64,000 bases of DNA from the NCBI RefSeq assembly GCF_004364175.1, contig NZ_SNZW01000013.1, positions 248,001 to 312,000 of the forward strand, given 5' to 3'. Below are positions 19,623-28,452 of this stretch, one piece after another; positions within the stretch are counted from its first letter, which is position 1, and every line of letters starts with the position of its first letter. This DNA is from Maribacter caenipelagi. GTDB taxonomy: Bacteria; Bacteroidota; Bacteroidia; Flavobacteriales; Flavobacteriaceae. The translations under genes and the position numbers were made by a program. The notes below the pieces were generated by a model. It was not told the DNA's origin and did no database searches. It worked only from the letters and a program-made list of their open reading frames with translations.

Positions 19623-21381
19623 GGATTCTGGCAAAGCATTTGACACTCGTCTTTTTAAACGCTTACTCGCCTATACAAAACCGTACAAAATTACATTTTA
19701 TGGCGTTGCTTTGGCTGCCATATTATTGTCTTGTTTTGCGATTCTTACTCCCTTAATCGTCAAAAAAATTATTGATGAAGCTATAAAAGAAAGCAATGCA
19801 GAAATGTTGCTTTACTTAACCATTGCTATGTTGGTGGTGTTGCTTGGTCAAGTAATATGTCAATTGGCTTTTAATTATTACGCAAACTGGTTAGGCGAAT
19901 CTGTTATTAAAGATGTTCGTATAAGTCTCTTCAAGAAAATGCTTTCTTTTAAAATGAAGTATTTTGATAATTCTTCTTTGGGAGTTTTGGTAACTAGGGC
20001 TGTTGCAGATATGCAACGAATTGGCGAGATATTCAGTCAAGGTTTTTTCGTAATTGTGGCAGATTTGCTTAAAATGATAGTTGCTGCAATAGTCATGCTA
20101 TTCATAAATTGGAAACTCGCTTTAATAGTTTTTGCGCTATTACCAATAATAATGTATGCTACAAGATGGTTTCAAAAAGCTATGAAAGTAGCTTTTACAG
20201 AAGTTAGGGCAGAGGTTTCTAACTTGAATTCTTTTGTGCAAGAACGAATTACGGGTATGAAAATAGTACAGCTTTTTACCCGAGAGAAAATTGAGAGCGA
20301 AAAGTTTAGAGAAATTAATGAGAAGCATAAAAAAGCTTGGTTGAAAACAGTTTGGTATAATTCCATTTTCTTCCCTATTGCAGAAATTGTTTCTTCCCTT
20401 ACCGTTGGATTAATTGTTTGGTATGGCGGACTGCAGAATGTTGCTAATATATCTACGGATATAGCAGGTACTATTTTTGCTTTTATTATGTTGATCGATT
20501 TGCTTTTTAGACCACTTCGTCAAATTGCTGATAAGTTTAATACTCTACAAATGGGGATGGTTGCCGCTAATAGAGTTTTTAAAATTTTAGATACTAATAG
20601 TCATATTCAAAATGTAGGTTCTTATGAGAAGGAAGTTGTCAATGGTGATATCAAATTTGATGATGTTCGTTTTGGGTACTTAGATGATGAAGAGGTTTTA
20701 CACGGAATTTCATTTGATGTTAAGGCTGGAGAAACAGTTGCGATCGTAGGTGCAACTGGTGCAGGTAAGAGTACTATTATAAATTTATTGAATAGGTTTT
20801 ACGAGATTAATTCTGGCGCTATCTTGGTTGATGGCGTAGATATTAAAGAATATAAATTATCGCTATTACGTGCCCATATAGCTGTGGTATTACAAGATGT
20901 CTTTTTGTTTGCCGATACGATTGCGAATAATATTTCCTTGAAAAATCCTTCAATAAGCGTTTCTGATATAGAAAATGCGGCTAAAGCAATTGGTGTAGAT
21001 GAGTTTATAACAAGTCTGCCAGGTGGTTATCAGTATAATGTAAAGGAGAGAGGTACCATGCTTTCTAGTGGTCAGCGTCAATTAATTGCATTTTTACGGG
21101 CTTATGTCAGTAACCCTAGCATTTTAATTTTAGATGAAGCTACATCGTCGGTAGATACCTATTCTGAGCAGTTAATTCAGTCTGCTACTGATAAAATTAC
21201 GCAAGGGAGAACTTCGATTGTTATTGCCCATAGATTGGCTACTATTAAAAAAGCCGATAAAATTATTGTAATGGACGCAGGTAATATTGTAGAAACCGGC
21301 ACTCATAAACAACTACTTAAAAAGGGTGGTTACTACAGTAATTTATATGAAGCTCAATTCTTAGCTGAGGAAGTTGCTTAA
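19615..21381 (+). CDS. ABC transporter, fused permease and ATP-binding protein (MsbA-like)
   Basis: A 588-residue half-transporter: six-helix exporter membrane domain (about 25-320) and nucleotide-binding domain (about 345-580). Walker A GATGAGKST, signature LSSGQRQL, Walker B ILILDEATSSVD and the H-loop IVIAHRLAT are all intact, so it is an active ATPase. The signature has LSSGQ as in lipid/drug exporters. Works as a homodimer or with another half-transporter; substrate (lipid, lipid A or drug) cannot be chosen. Overlaps truA by 8 bp. Confidence 0.93.
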   Translation: MDKDSGKAFDTRLFKRLLAYTKPYKITFYGVALAAILLSCFAILTPLIVKKIIDEAIKESNAEMLLYLTIAMLVVLLGQVICQLAFNYYANWLGESVIKDVRISLFKKMLSFKMKYFDNSSLGVLVTRAVADMQRIGEIFSQGFFVIVADLLKMIVAAIVMLFINWKLALIVFALLPIIMYATRWFQKAMKVAFTEVRAEVSNLNSFVQERITGMKIVQLFTREKIESEKFREINEKHKKAWLKTVWYNSIFFPIAEIVSSLTVGLIVWYGGLQNVANISTDIAGTIFAFIMLIDLLFRPLRQIADKFNTLQMGMVAANRVFKILDTNSHIQNVGSYEKEVVNGDIKFDDVRFGYLDDEEVLHGISFDVKAGETVAIVGATGAGKSTIINLLNRFYEINSGAILVDGVDIKEYKLSLLRAHIAVVLQDVFLFADTIANNISLKNPSISVSDIENAAKAIGVDEFITSLPGGYQYNVKERGTMLSSGQRQLIAFLRAYVSNPSILILDEATSSVDTYSEQLIQSATDKITQGRTSIVIAHRLATIKKADKIIVMDAGNIVETGTHKQLLKKGGYYSNLYEAQFLAEEVA

Positions 21382-22179
21382 TTATGATGTTATTTTCTGA
21401 AAAGTATCAGTGAAAAGGGCTATATAGACTATCCCAATTATCAATAGCACAGAACATACCGCAGCGAATAAAAAGAAAAAGAATAAAAGTTTTATTATGG
21501 TCTGCTTTATGGTTAAATTAAAAAGTTTGTAAAATACCCATGTGAAGAAACCAATTTGGAATACCAAATTGACCATGGAAACGTAGTAAAGTAATTTGGA
21601 ATTCCATAAAACCAACATATAAACGGTATTGATAATTATGGACAAATGAGAGTAAGAATAGATGTTTATTACAAAATGCTCACTAAGGTTAAATTGTTTC
21701 TTATTGATAAATACAAGTCTAGAAATCAAAGCTAAAAATGGAAGCATAGCTATGTAAAAGAGACTTTGGTATTTGAATAGATACGTATTCCATTTCTTTT
21801 GAAAATCTTGTCCAAATTTTTCAGCTTCGGTTAAAGACGAAGAATTTCCATATCTAAAATCAAAATCTAAAGCATTAGGGAAAAACTCTGTGTATACATA
21901 AACAAATAATCCGCCAAGTGTAATTGCAATGGTGAAATAACTAATAGGGTTTAAATACTTTTTTCTAACTCCGTTAATATAACCGCCAATAACTTCATCT
22001 GGTTTTGTGAAAAGGTGTTTGAAGGTTCTAAGAAAAGTGTTGTCAATATTGAAAAATCGCTCGGTAGCATCATACCAGAGATTTTTTACTGTAAGTCTGT
22101 TCCGTATTACCTTAGCACCACAATTGGGACAATAACTATAATCGGTTCTTAGGTTGGTATGGCAGTTTTTACATTCCAC
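21382..22179 (-). CDS. DUF3667 domain-containing membrane protein
   Basis: A 265-residue protein: N-terminal zinc ribbon (C3, C6, C18, C21 in CKNCHTN and CPNCGAK) followed by DUF3667 (TFLRTFKHLFTKPDEVIGGYINGVRKKYLNPISYF) and about five transmembrane helices. The start is GTG and overlaps the cdaA stop codon by one base (TAGTG), so translation is coupled to cdaA. Function unknown. The gene ends one base after the convergent ABC transporter. Confidence 0.88.
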   Translation of the reverse strand: MECKNCHTNLRTDYSYCPNCGAKVIRNRLTVKNLWYDATERFFNIDNTFLRTFKHLFTKPDEVIGGYINGVRKKYLNPISYFTIAITLGGLFVYVYTEFFPNALDFDFRYGNSSSLTEAEKFGQDFQKKWNTYLFKYQSLFYIAMLPFLALISRLVFINKKQFNLSEHFVINIYSYSHLSIIINTVYMLVLWNSKLLYYVSMVNLVFQIGFFTWVFYKLFNLTIKQTIIKLLFFFFLFAAVCSVLLIIGIVYIALFTDTFQKITS

Positions 22180-22964
22180 TATATCAAATCTTGCTTAAGC
22201 ATATTCCCTAATTGGGTGATGGAATCGTAAAGAACAAATTCTCCGTTTTTAATATAAGATATCAATCCTGTTTCTTCACTTACTACGATGCTTAGGGCAT
22301 CGGTCTTTTCACTTATTCCTACTGCAGCTCTATGTCGTAATCCGAAACGCAACGGAATATTACGTTCGTTCGAAACTGGTAAAATTACTCTCGTAGCAAC
22401 AATATAATTTCCAACGATAACAGCAGCTCCATCATGAAGTGTACTGTTTTTGTAAAAGATACTTTCAAGAATAGGTTGGTTGATTTCAATATTCATGCGA
22501 TCACCTGTACTTTTTATAAAATCTAAAGAGTTATTACGTTCGATAACTAAAATAGCTCCCGTTTTGGTACTTGCCATTTTCTCACAAGCTTTTAATATGG
22601 CATCAACATCTGTGTCTGTCGATAAGCCTTCTTGCTTTAAGAATTTAAAATGCTTTACAAAGTTTCTCTTGTTGGCGAAATTGGTAGAGCCGATCATTAA
22701 AAGGAATTTTCTGATCTCTTGCTGAAAAACTATGATTAGTGCAATAAGACCTACTTGCATAAATGCACCAACCATACTACTGATCATTTGCATGTCTAAT
22801 AGTTCGGTCAATTTCCAAAAAGCCCAGACGATGACAATCCCGATAAAAATATTAATCGCTACTGATCCCCTAACTAATTTGTAGATGTAGTATAGAAGTA
22901 CGGCAACAAAAATGATATCTAGAACATCTGTAATCTTAAAGTCAATAAAATTTAAAAAATCCAA
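22179..22964 (-). CDS. cdaA: Diadenylate cyclase CdaA
   Basis: Makes c-di-AMP from two ATP at the membrane. 261 residues: three N-terminal transmembrane helices (about 13-90) and a DAC domain with the catalytic DGA (178-180 in LHDGAAVIVGN) and RHRAA (210-214). Length matches the TIGR00159 family. In this window it is followed by a DUF3667 gene with overlapping stop and start, not by cdaR or glmM as in Firmicutes. Confidence 0.95.
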   Translation of the reverse strand: MDFLNFIDFKITDVLDIIFVAVLLYYIYKLVRGSVAINIFIGIVIVWAFWKLTELLDMQMISSMVGAFMQVGLIALIIVFQQEIRKFLLMIGSTNFANKRNFVKHFKFLKQEGLSTDTDVDAILKACEKMASTKTGAILVIERNNSLDFIKSTGDRMNIEINQPILESIFYKNSTLHDGAAVIVGNYIVATRVILPVSNERNIPLRFGLRHRAAVGISEKTDALSIVVSEETGLISYIKNGEFVLYDSITQLGNMLKQDLI

Positions 22965-23018
22965 TCAGTACCGTTTTAGTAAAATTAAGAAAATTGATGA
23001 CAACAAATTCATATAAAC

Positions 23019-23849
23019 TTAGGCAATTAATTGTTCATAGAGTTTTACACATTCCATTGCTTCTTTTACGTCATGTACTCTAAGAATTTTAGCCCCTTTC
23101 TGTAAGCAGACCATATGTAATGCTGTTGTACCATTTAATGCCTGTTCTGCTGTATTACCCAATGTTTTATAAATCATCGATTTTCTGCTGATACCAGCTA
23201 ATAATGGGTGTTCTATTATGCTCATTACTTCCATTTGATTTAAAAGCTTATAATTCTGTTCCAAATTCTTTGCGAAACCAAAACCTGGGTCGATTATAAT
23301 ATCTTTTATTCCTAAAGATTTCGTTGCAACAAGTCTTTCAGAAAAAAATGAAAGAACTTCTTTTATGACATCATCATAATCTGTTTTTTTCTGCATGTTT
23401 TGTGGCGTGCCACGCATGTGCATCATAATGTATGGTACATGTAATTTGGCAACGGTATGTAACATGTTGTCATCTTGTAATCCCGCAGAAATATCGTTAA
23501 TTATGGCAGCACCGTTTTCAATACATTCTTTGGCAACACTACTTCTAAACGTATCTATAGAGAGTATGGTGTCTGGAAAATTCTTAAGAATTAAACCAAC
23601 AATGGGTACTGCACGTTTTAACTCGGTAGCTTCATCAACATTTAAAGCACCAGGTCTTGTACTATAAGCACCTACATCAATAAAAGTGGCGCCTTCGTTG
23701 AGCATTTTTTCAACCTGATTTAGAATACTCTTTTCGTCTTTGTATTTTCCGCCATCAAAAAAAGAATCTGGAGTAACGTTCAAAATACCCATTACTTTGG
23801 GCTGATTTAATGATAAAAGTTTACCGTTGCAGTTTATGGTCATTGTCAA
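23019..23849 (-). CDS. folP: Dihydropteroate synthase
   Basis: A 276-residue TIM-barrel enzyme joining dihydropterin pyrophosphate and p-aminobenzoate in folate synthesis; the sulfonamide target. Signatures MGILNVTPDSFFDGG (20-34), DVGAYSTRPGA, IIDPGFGFAKN and GISRKSM are all present. Separated from cdaA by about 55 bp on the same strand. The first ATG is used; an in-frame ATG two codons later is equally possible. Confidence 0.96.
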   Translation of the reverse strand: MTMTINCNGKLLSLNQPKVMGILNVTPDSFFDGGKYKDEKSILNQVEKMLNEGATFIDVGAYSTRPGALNVDEATELKRAVPIVGLILKNFPDTILSIDTFRSSVAKECIENGAAIINDISAGLQDDNMLHTVAKLHVPYIMMHMRGTPQNMQKKTDYDDVIKEVLSFFSERLVATKSLGIKDIIIDPGFGFAKNLEQNYKLLNQMEVMSIIEHPLLAGISRKSMIYKTLGNTAEQALNGTTALHMVCLQKGAKILRVHDVKEAMECVKLYEQLIA

Positions 23850-23946
23850 ATTTTAATAGGAATTTGTGGCATTTTTCAAGTTTAAACCGTCAATCTTGAT
23901 GGTTACAATTTTTTAAGCGAAATTTACACAAATTAGATAGAATTAC

Positions 23947-24492
23947 ATGCTAGATACAGCAAAGGAATACGATGAGGTTATTAAGGTTTGTTTAAATCTA
24001 TATCAGAAAAAAATGAAAGATTACGGTAGTGCATGGCGAATATTAAGATTGCCATCGCTAACTGATCAAATATTTATTAAGGCGCAGCGTATACGTAGTC
24101 TTCAAGAGAACGATGTTCGAAAGGTCGATGAAGGAGAACGTTCAGAATTTATCGGGATTATCAATTATTCGGTAATGGCATTAATTCAATTAGAACTTGG
24201 TGTTGCGGATCAGCCCGATTTAAATACTGAAAAGGCAGTTGAATTATACGCTAAGCATATTAAAATTACTAAAGAATTGATGTTGAACAAGAACCATGAT
24301 TATGGTGAAGCTTGGCGAGATATGAGAGTAAGTTCATTGACAGATTTAATTTTGCAAAAACTCCTTCGTGTAAAACAGATAGAAGATAATAAGGGTAAAA
24401 CTTTGGTAAGCGAAGGTATTGATGCCAATTATCAAGACATGATTAATTACGCAGTTTTTGCATTGATACATTTAGGTTCAGAATCAAAATAA
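23947..24492 (+). CDS. DUF1599 domain-containing protein
   Basis: A 181-residue protein made of two copies of a unit of about 75 residues: KKMKDYGSAWRILRLPSLTDQ (about 21-41) and NKNHDYGEAWRDMRVSSLTDL (about 118-138). DUF1599 is also called nucleotide modification associated domain 1; no reaction is established. Helical, soluble, cytoplasmic. First of a run of plus-strand genes (DoxX-like, tpiA, prmA, clpS) with short gaps; the frequent Bacteroidetes order folP-divergent-DUF1599-BT_3928-tpiA-prmA is kept here. Confidence 0.9.
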   Translation: MLDTAKEYDEVIKVCLNLYQKKMKDYGSAWRILRLPSLTDQIFIKAQRIRSLQENDVRKVDEGERSEFIGIINYSVMALIQLELGVADQPDLNTEKAVELYAKHIKITKELMLNKNHDYGEAWRDMRVSSLTDLILQKLLRVKQIEDNKGKTLVSEGIDANYQDMINYAVFALIHLGSESK

Positions 24493-24500
24493 TAATAAGA

Positions 24501-25598
24501 ATGAAGTATTTAGTAGGTGTCGTTAGAATTTTTGTTGGTATACTTTTTATTATAAGCGGATTTATAAAACTGAACGATCCTGTTGGATTTTCTTTTAAGT
24601 TAGAAGAGTATTTTAGTCAAGGTGTTTTAGACCTACCTTTTCTAACTCCTTTTGCTTTGGCAATTTCAATTCTTGTTGTTATTGTTGAGGTAATGGTCGG
24701 TGTTATGCTTATACTCGGCTACAAACGCAAAATTACGATTTGGACGTTGATTGCCATGATCGTGTTCTTTACATTTCTAACATTTTACTCTGCATACTTT
24801 AATAAAGTAACCGATTGTGGTTGTTTTGGTGATGCGATAAAGCTGACACCATGGGAATCTTTTACGAAAGATGTAGTGCTGTTAGTACTGATATTAATCA
24901 TATATGTCGGCAGAAAATATATTACACCGTTAGTAAATTCAAAGGTCTTGACGACAGTTTTAGCAACATCGTTTTTTGCTTGTATCGGTTACGTGTATTA
25001 CGTGTTAAACCACTTACCGGTAATAGATTTTAGACCTTACGAAATAGGCAAGAATATAGCAGAGGGTATGAGTACACCAGATGATGCGCCCAAAGCTATT
25101 TTTGAATACAGATGGAAATTCAATGTAAACGGTAACGAAGAAATTCATATTAGTAATGGAGATTACCCGACTGTAGACGGCGAGTTTATTGATGTTGAAA
25201 CAGAAGAGATTCAGGCAGGCTATGAACCACCTGTTCATGATTTTACCATAGAACAAGAGGGAGAAGATTTTGCAGGTTCATTATTGCAAGAGCCTAAATT
25301 GGTAATGGTCATTGCTTATGATTTAAGAAAATCGAATTTAGAAGAGTTCAAGAATATAAAAACAGTAGCCGATAAGGCTATAAAAGCTGGATATAAAGTA
25401 ATAGGTATGTCGGCCTCTGGACCAGATCAAACTGATGCTTTGGTAAAAGAGAATAACTTAGGTTTTGATTTTTACTTTACCGATGAAACAACATTGAAGA
25501 CCATTGTTCGATCTAATCCGGGAGTATTGGTTTTAGAGAAAGGAACCATAAAACAGAAAGTACATTATAACGATCTAGGAGATTTAATCTTCAATTAA
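24501..25598 (+). CDS. BT_3928 family DoxX-like membrane protein
   Basis: A 365-residue protein: DoxX/MauE-like membrane domain of about four helices (1-135) with the motif DCGCFGD (about 110-116), a fifth helix near 150-168, and a C-terminal thioredoxin-like domain (about 215-365). MauE-like proteins help disulfide handling in the periplasm, so a redox role is likely, but the C-terminal domain shows no CxxC. Starts 8 bp after the DUF1599 gene: same operon. Confidence 0.88.
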   Translation: MKYLVGVVRIFVGILFIISGFIKLNDPVGFSFKLEEYFSQGVLDLPFLTPFALAISILVVIVEVMVGVMLILGYKRKITIWTLIAMIVFFTFLTFYSAYFNKVTDCGCFGDAIKLTPWESFTKDVVLLVLILIIYVGRKYITPLVNSKVLTTVLATSFFACIGYVYYVLNHLPVIDFRPYEIGKNIAEGMSTPDDAPKAIFEYRWKFNVNGNEEIHISNGDYPTVDGEFIDVETEEIQAGYEPPVHDFTIEQEGEDFAGSLLQEPKLVMVIAYDLRKSNLEEFKNIKTVADKAIKAGYKVIGMSASGPDQTDALVKENNLGFDFYFTDETTLKTIVRSNPGVLVLEKGTIKQKVHYNDLGDLIFN

Positions 25599-25638
25599 GA
25601 TATTAAATTGAAATAAAATAATTAGAAACAAAAACAAC

Positions 25639-26388
25639 ATGAGAGCAAAGATAGTAGCAGGTAACTGGAAGATGAATAAGAATTTGGCTGAGACGGAAAC
25701 ACTTTTAGCAGAGTTATCGGCAAAATTGCCAGATACCAATGCAGAAGTTATGGTAGCGCCAACATATGTAAACTTGGCTAGTGCGGTACATGCTTTAGAA
25801 AGTTCTAAAATAGAAGTTATAGCCCAGAATATGCATTATGCTGAAAGCGGAGCATTTACAGGAGAAATTTCTGCAGATATGTTATTGAATATTGGTATCG
25901 ATACAGCAATTATCGGTCACTCTGAAAGAAGAGCTTATTTTGGTGAAGATGATGAGATACTTTCAAAGAAAGTTATTACAGCATTAAATAAAGGCATTCG
26001 TGTAATGTTCTGCTTCGGTGAGGAATTAGAAGATCGTAAATCTGGCAACCATTTTAAATTGGTTGAAAGTCAGTTAAAGAATGTACTCTTTGGTTTAGTG
26101 CCATCCGCTTGGTCTAATATTGTTTTGGCATACGAGCCAGTTTGGGCAATTGGTACGGGTGAAACAGCTTCTCCAGAACAAGCTCAAGAAATGCATGCAT
26201 TCATTCGTAAAACTATTTCAGAAGCATTTGACGCTACAATAGCAAACAATGTTACTATTCTATACGGTGGTAGTGTTAAGCCGGGTAATGCAGAGGAGAT
26301 TTTTTCTAAACCAGATGTTGACGGTGGTTTAATCGGTGGCGCTTCATTAGTTGCCGACGATTTTATTGCTATCATTAAAGCTATTTAA
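25639..26388 (+). CDS. tpiA: Triosephosphate isomerase
   Basis: A 249-residue TIM-barrel enzyme interconverting dihydroxyacetone phosphate and glyceraldehyde 3-phosphate. Catalytic K11 (NWKMN), H94 (IGHSERR) and E166 (AYEPVWAIGTG) are intact, with the phosphate-binding YGGSVKPGN near the end. Lies between the BT_3928-type gene (40 bp) and prmA (14 bp) in one probable operon. Confidence 0.98.
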   Translation: MRAKIVAGNWKMNKNLAETETLLAELSAKLPDTNAEVMVAPTYVNLASAVHALESSKIEVIAQNMHYAESGAFTGEISADMLLNIGIDTAIIGHSERRAYFGEDDEILSKKVITALNKGIRVMFCFGEELEDRKSGNHFKLVESQLKNVLFGLVPSAWSNIVLAYEPVWAIGTGETASPEQAQEMHAFIRKTISEAFDATIANNVTILYGGSVKPGNAEEIFSKPDVDGGLIGGASLVADDFIAIIKAI

Positions 26389-26402
26389 GCAAAGTATTTC
26401 AA

Positions 26403-27239
26403 ATGAGCGATACAGTATATATTGAATACCGTTTTAAGGTAAAACCTAAAGATCCGGCTTCAGACCTTCTCATTGCAGAATTGGGTGAAGCTGGTTTTGA
26501 AAGTTTTGTTGAAGAAGATGATGATGTGTTGGCATACATTCAAAAAACTGATTGGTCTGAAGGTATGTTAGAAAATCTTCCGATATTGGATAATTCGCGA
26601 TATAAATTTACTTACGACTATAAAGAAATAGCTCAAGAGAACTGGAACGCTACTTGGGAGCAAAACTTTCAGCCTATTATTGTTGATGATATTTGTATGA
26701 TAAGAGCTCCTTTTCATGAGGCTATTAACGTAGAGTATGACATTATTATAGAACCAAAAATGAGTTTTGGTACAGGTCATCATGAAACAACCCATATGAT
26801 GCTACAGCATATTTTACAGTTAGATGTAAAAGGGAAAACTGTTTTAGATATGGGTAGTGGTACTGGTGTTTTGGCAATTCTTGCAGGTATGCGTGGTGCT
26901 ACTACTATAGATGCCATCGACATTGATAATTGGTGTTATTTGAATGCAAAAGAGAATGTTGAGCGTAACGGCATGGGCTTTATTTCTGTATATGAAGGCG
27001 ATGTTGCATTACTTGATGGTAAGAAGTACGATTTAATTATTGCCAATATTAATAGGAATATTTTATTGGCAGATTTACCTAGTTATGCAAAATCTTTAAA
27101 CACTGGTGGTGTTTTATTATTAAGTGGGTTTTATACCGAGGATCTTGAAATGATCACACAAAAATGTACTGAATTAGCGTTAAAGTTTGAAAAAAATCTT
27201 GAACGTAATAATTGGGTTGCCGCAAAATATGTAAATTAG
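26403..27239 (+). CDS. prmA: Ribosomal protein L11 methyltransferase
   Basis: A 278-residue SAM-dependent methyltransferase that trimethylates L11. Substrate-binding N-terminal domain (1-95), then the Rossmann domain with the SAM motif VLDMGSGTGVLAI (about 141-153) and the PrmA/NPPY-type catalytic stretch IIANINRNILL. GTGHHETT precedes motif I as in the family. An AGGAGG overlapping its stop codon is the ribosome binding site of clpS. Confidence 0.96.
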   Translation: MSDTVYIEYRFKVKPKDPASDLLIAELGEAGFESFVEEDDDVLAYIQKTDWSEGMLENLPILDNSRYKFTYDYKEIAQENWNATWEQNFQPIIVDDICMIRAPFHEAINVEYDIIIEPKMSFGTGHHETTHMMLQHILQLDVKGKTVLDMGSGTGVLAILAGMRGATTIDAIDIDNWCYLNAKENVERNGMGFISVYEGDVALLDGKKYDLIIANINRNILLADLPSYAKSLNTGGVLLLSGFYTEDLEMITQKCTELALKFEKNLERNNWVAAKYVN

Positions 27240-27256
27240 GAGGTATTAATTGGAAT

Positions 27257-27535
27257 ATGATGGGTACAAGAGAAGAAATTTCCGAAGAATTACTTTTAGA
27301 AGAAGAAACGATTCAACAAAATGAAATCGTTCTTTTTAATGACGAGGTAAATACATTTTATCATGTAATAAATACGCTAATGTCTGTTTGTGAGCATTCA
27401 CCAGAACAGGCCGAACAGTGCTCTTTGATTGTTCATTACAAAGGTAAGTGTACTGTTAAGACTGGTGAGTATGAAGAGCTGAAACCAAAATGTTCTAAAT
27501 TATTGCAGGCAGGTCTTAGTGCAGAAATTGTTTAA
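27257..27535 (+). CDS. clpS: ATP-dependent Clp protease adaptor ClpS
   Basis: A 92-residue adaptor delivering N-end-rule substrates to ClpAP. The core VLFNDEVNTFYHVINTL holds the N-degron pocket; the ClpA-binding CSLIVHYKGKC stretch follows. The frame is open upstream into prmA, but MGTREEISEE is the natural start; ATG 27257 and the adjacent ATG 27260 cannot be separated. An AGGAGG at 27238-27243 overlapping the prmA stop couples the genes, unusual in this low-Shine-Dalgarno genome. Confidence 0.94.
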   Translation: MMGTREEISEELLLEEETIQQNEIVLFNDEVNTFYHVINTLMSVCEHSPEQAEQCSLIVHYKGKCTVKTGEYEELKPKCSKLLQAGLSAEIV

Positions 27536-27580
27536 AACAGATTTCTAAATTTATTAGAAGTAGTAAAATAGTATTGAAAT

Positions 27581-27616
27581 AAAAAAATCCCTTGAAGTAC
27601 TTCAAGGGATTTTTTT
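27581..27616. terminator. Bidirectional intrinsic terminator after clpS
   Basis: Near-perfect palindrome with core ATCCCTTGAAG-TACTTCAAGGGAT flanked by A7 and T7; serves clpS and the convergent small gene. Confidence 0.92.
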
Positions 27617-27669
27617 ATTTCAATTAAACTCTTAAAAGAAATTTTAATAAGTCTTTAAATGTATTAAGC

Positions 27670-27936
27670 TTATACTAAAGGTACTCCGTTCAATCGTTTC
27701 TCGATTTTCTTCTTTTTGACTGTAACTTCTTTCATTACATCCATTAAATTAGAATCCTTAGTTTCCTTATATATTTCATTAATGCTTAAAATAAGTGCTT
27801 TTGCCTCTCTCGATGCCTCTACTCGGTCACTAGTAGACATATTACTCATTTTTCGACCTATAAATTCCTGAGCTTTTTCAAGTAACTCCATTTGCTTCTT
27901 TTTTTTCAAAGTTAACATAATATTCAAATTACGCAA
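27670..27936 (-). CDS. Small hypothetical helical protein
   Basis: An 88-residue charged protein, helical throughout, very rich in Lys and Glu, with an N-terminal basic run LKKKKQM and the stretch EAKALILSINEIYKETKDSNLMDVMKEV. No family recognised. A second in-frame ATG (27918) would give 82 residues and may be the real start. Coding-like composition and a shared terminator on its 3' side support it. No membrane segment or signal peptide. Confidence 0.6.
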   Translation of the reverse strand: MRNLNIMLTLKKKKQMELLEKAQEFIGRKMSNMSTSDRVEASREAKALILSINEIYKETKDSNLMDVMKEVTVKKKKIEKRLNGVPLV

Positions 27937-28191
27937 TTCTTTGTCAATTGTATATAGTTATGAGGCTATTAGATAATAGTATTTATGAACAATTTAACTA
28001 TAATAGGGCGTTTTGAGGATTATTTTTCAACCCACATGTTAATTTTAGCTTTCAGAATAATTTATTTTCTACTTTTTAGAACTAAGTATGATAAAAATTA
28101 TGTTTAATTCAGTGCTTTAAGAGGTTTAATTGTAAATAATCTAAACCCTAGTACACAAATTAATTATTAATGTAATTTTAAGTCGGTTTAC
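27937..28191. other. Intergenic, nothing recognised
   Basis: AT-rich spacer upstream of the uxaC promoter. No ORF, repeat or RNA structure is evident; the upstream promoter of the minus-strand small gene must lie here but no consensus match stands out. Confidence 0.5.
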
Positions 28192-28235
28192 TTGCTAAAT
28201 ATATAAAATTAGATATATTTGTGTAATCGATTGCA
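28192..28235 (+). promoter_or_regulatory. uxaC promoter with overlapping LacI-type operator
   Basis: TTG (28192-28194), exact 19-bp spacer, TATATTTG (28214-28221): a perfect Bacteroidetes promoter. Directly after the -7 box, covering the expected start site, is the palindrome TGTAATC-GATTGCA (28222-28235, one mismatched pair, CG centre), the form typical of LacI-family operators. Position predicts repression. A matching TGTAATCGATT precedes uxuA. Confidence 0.7.
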
Positions 28236-28452
28236 TTAAATTAGTTACAACTTATAAAGTAATAAGTTAGGCGCATTTTTATCAAATTAGAAGATGGGCG
28301 TGGTGTATGTATTTAAGTTTAAATGTTGATTTGAATGTGTGTTTTTGGTTCAATTTTTATAACGATCGGAGTAAAATGTTATCTATATTTCATGAATAGT
28401 GATAAGTAGTATCGAATTAGAAAGTATCAAATTACAAATGATCTATAATGTT

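Noticed and set aside
27212-27256. clpS start inside prmA
   Set aside because: The AGGAGG at 27238-27243 and the MGTREE family start point to ATG 27257/27260.
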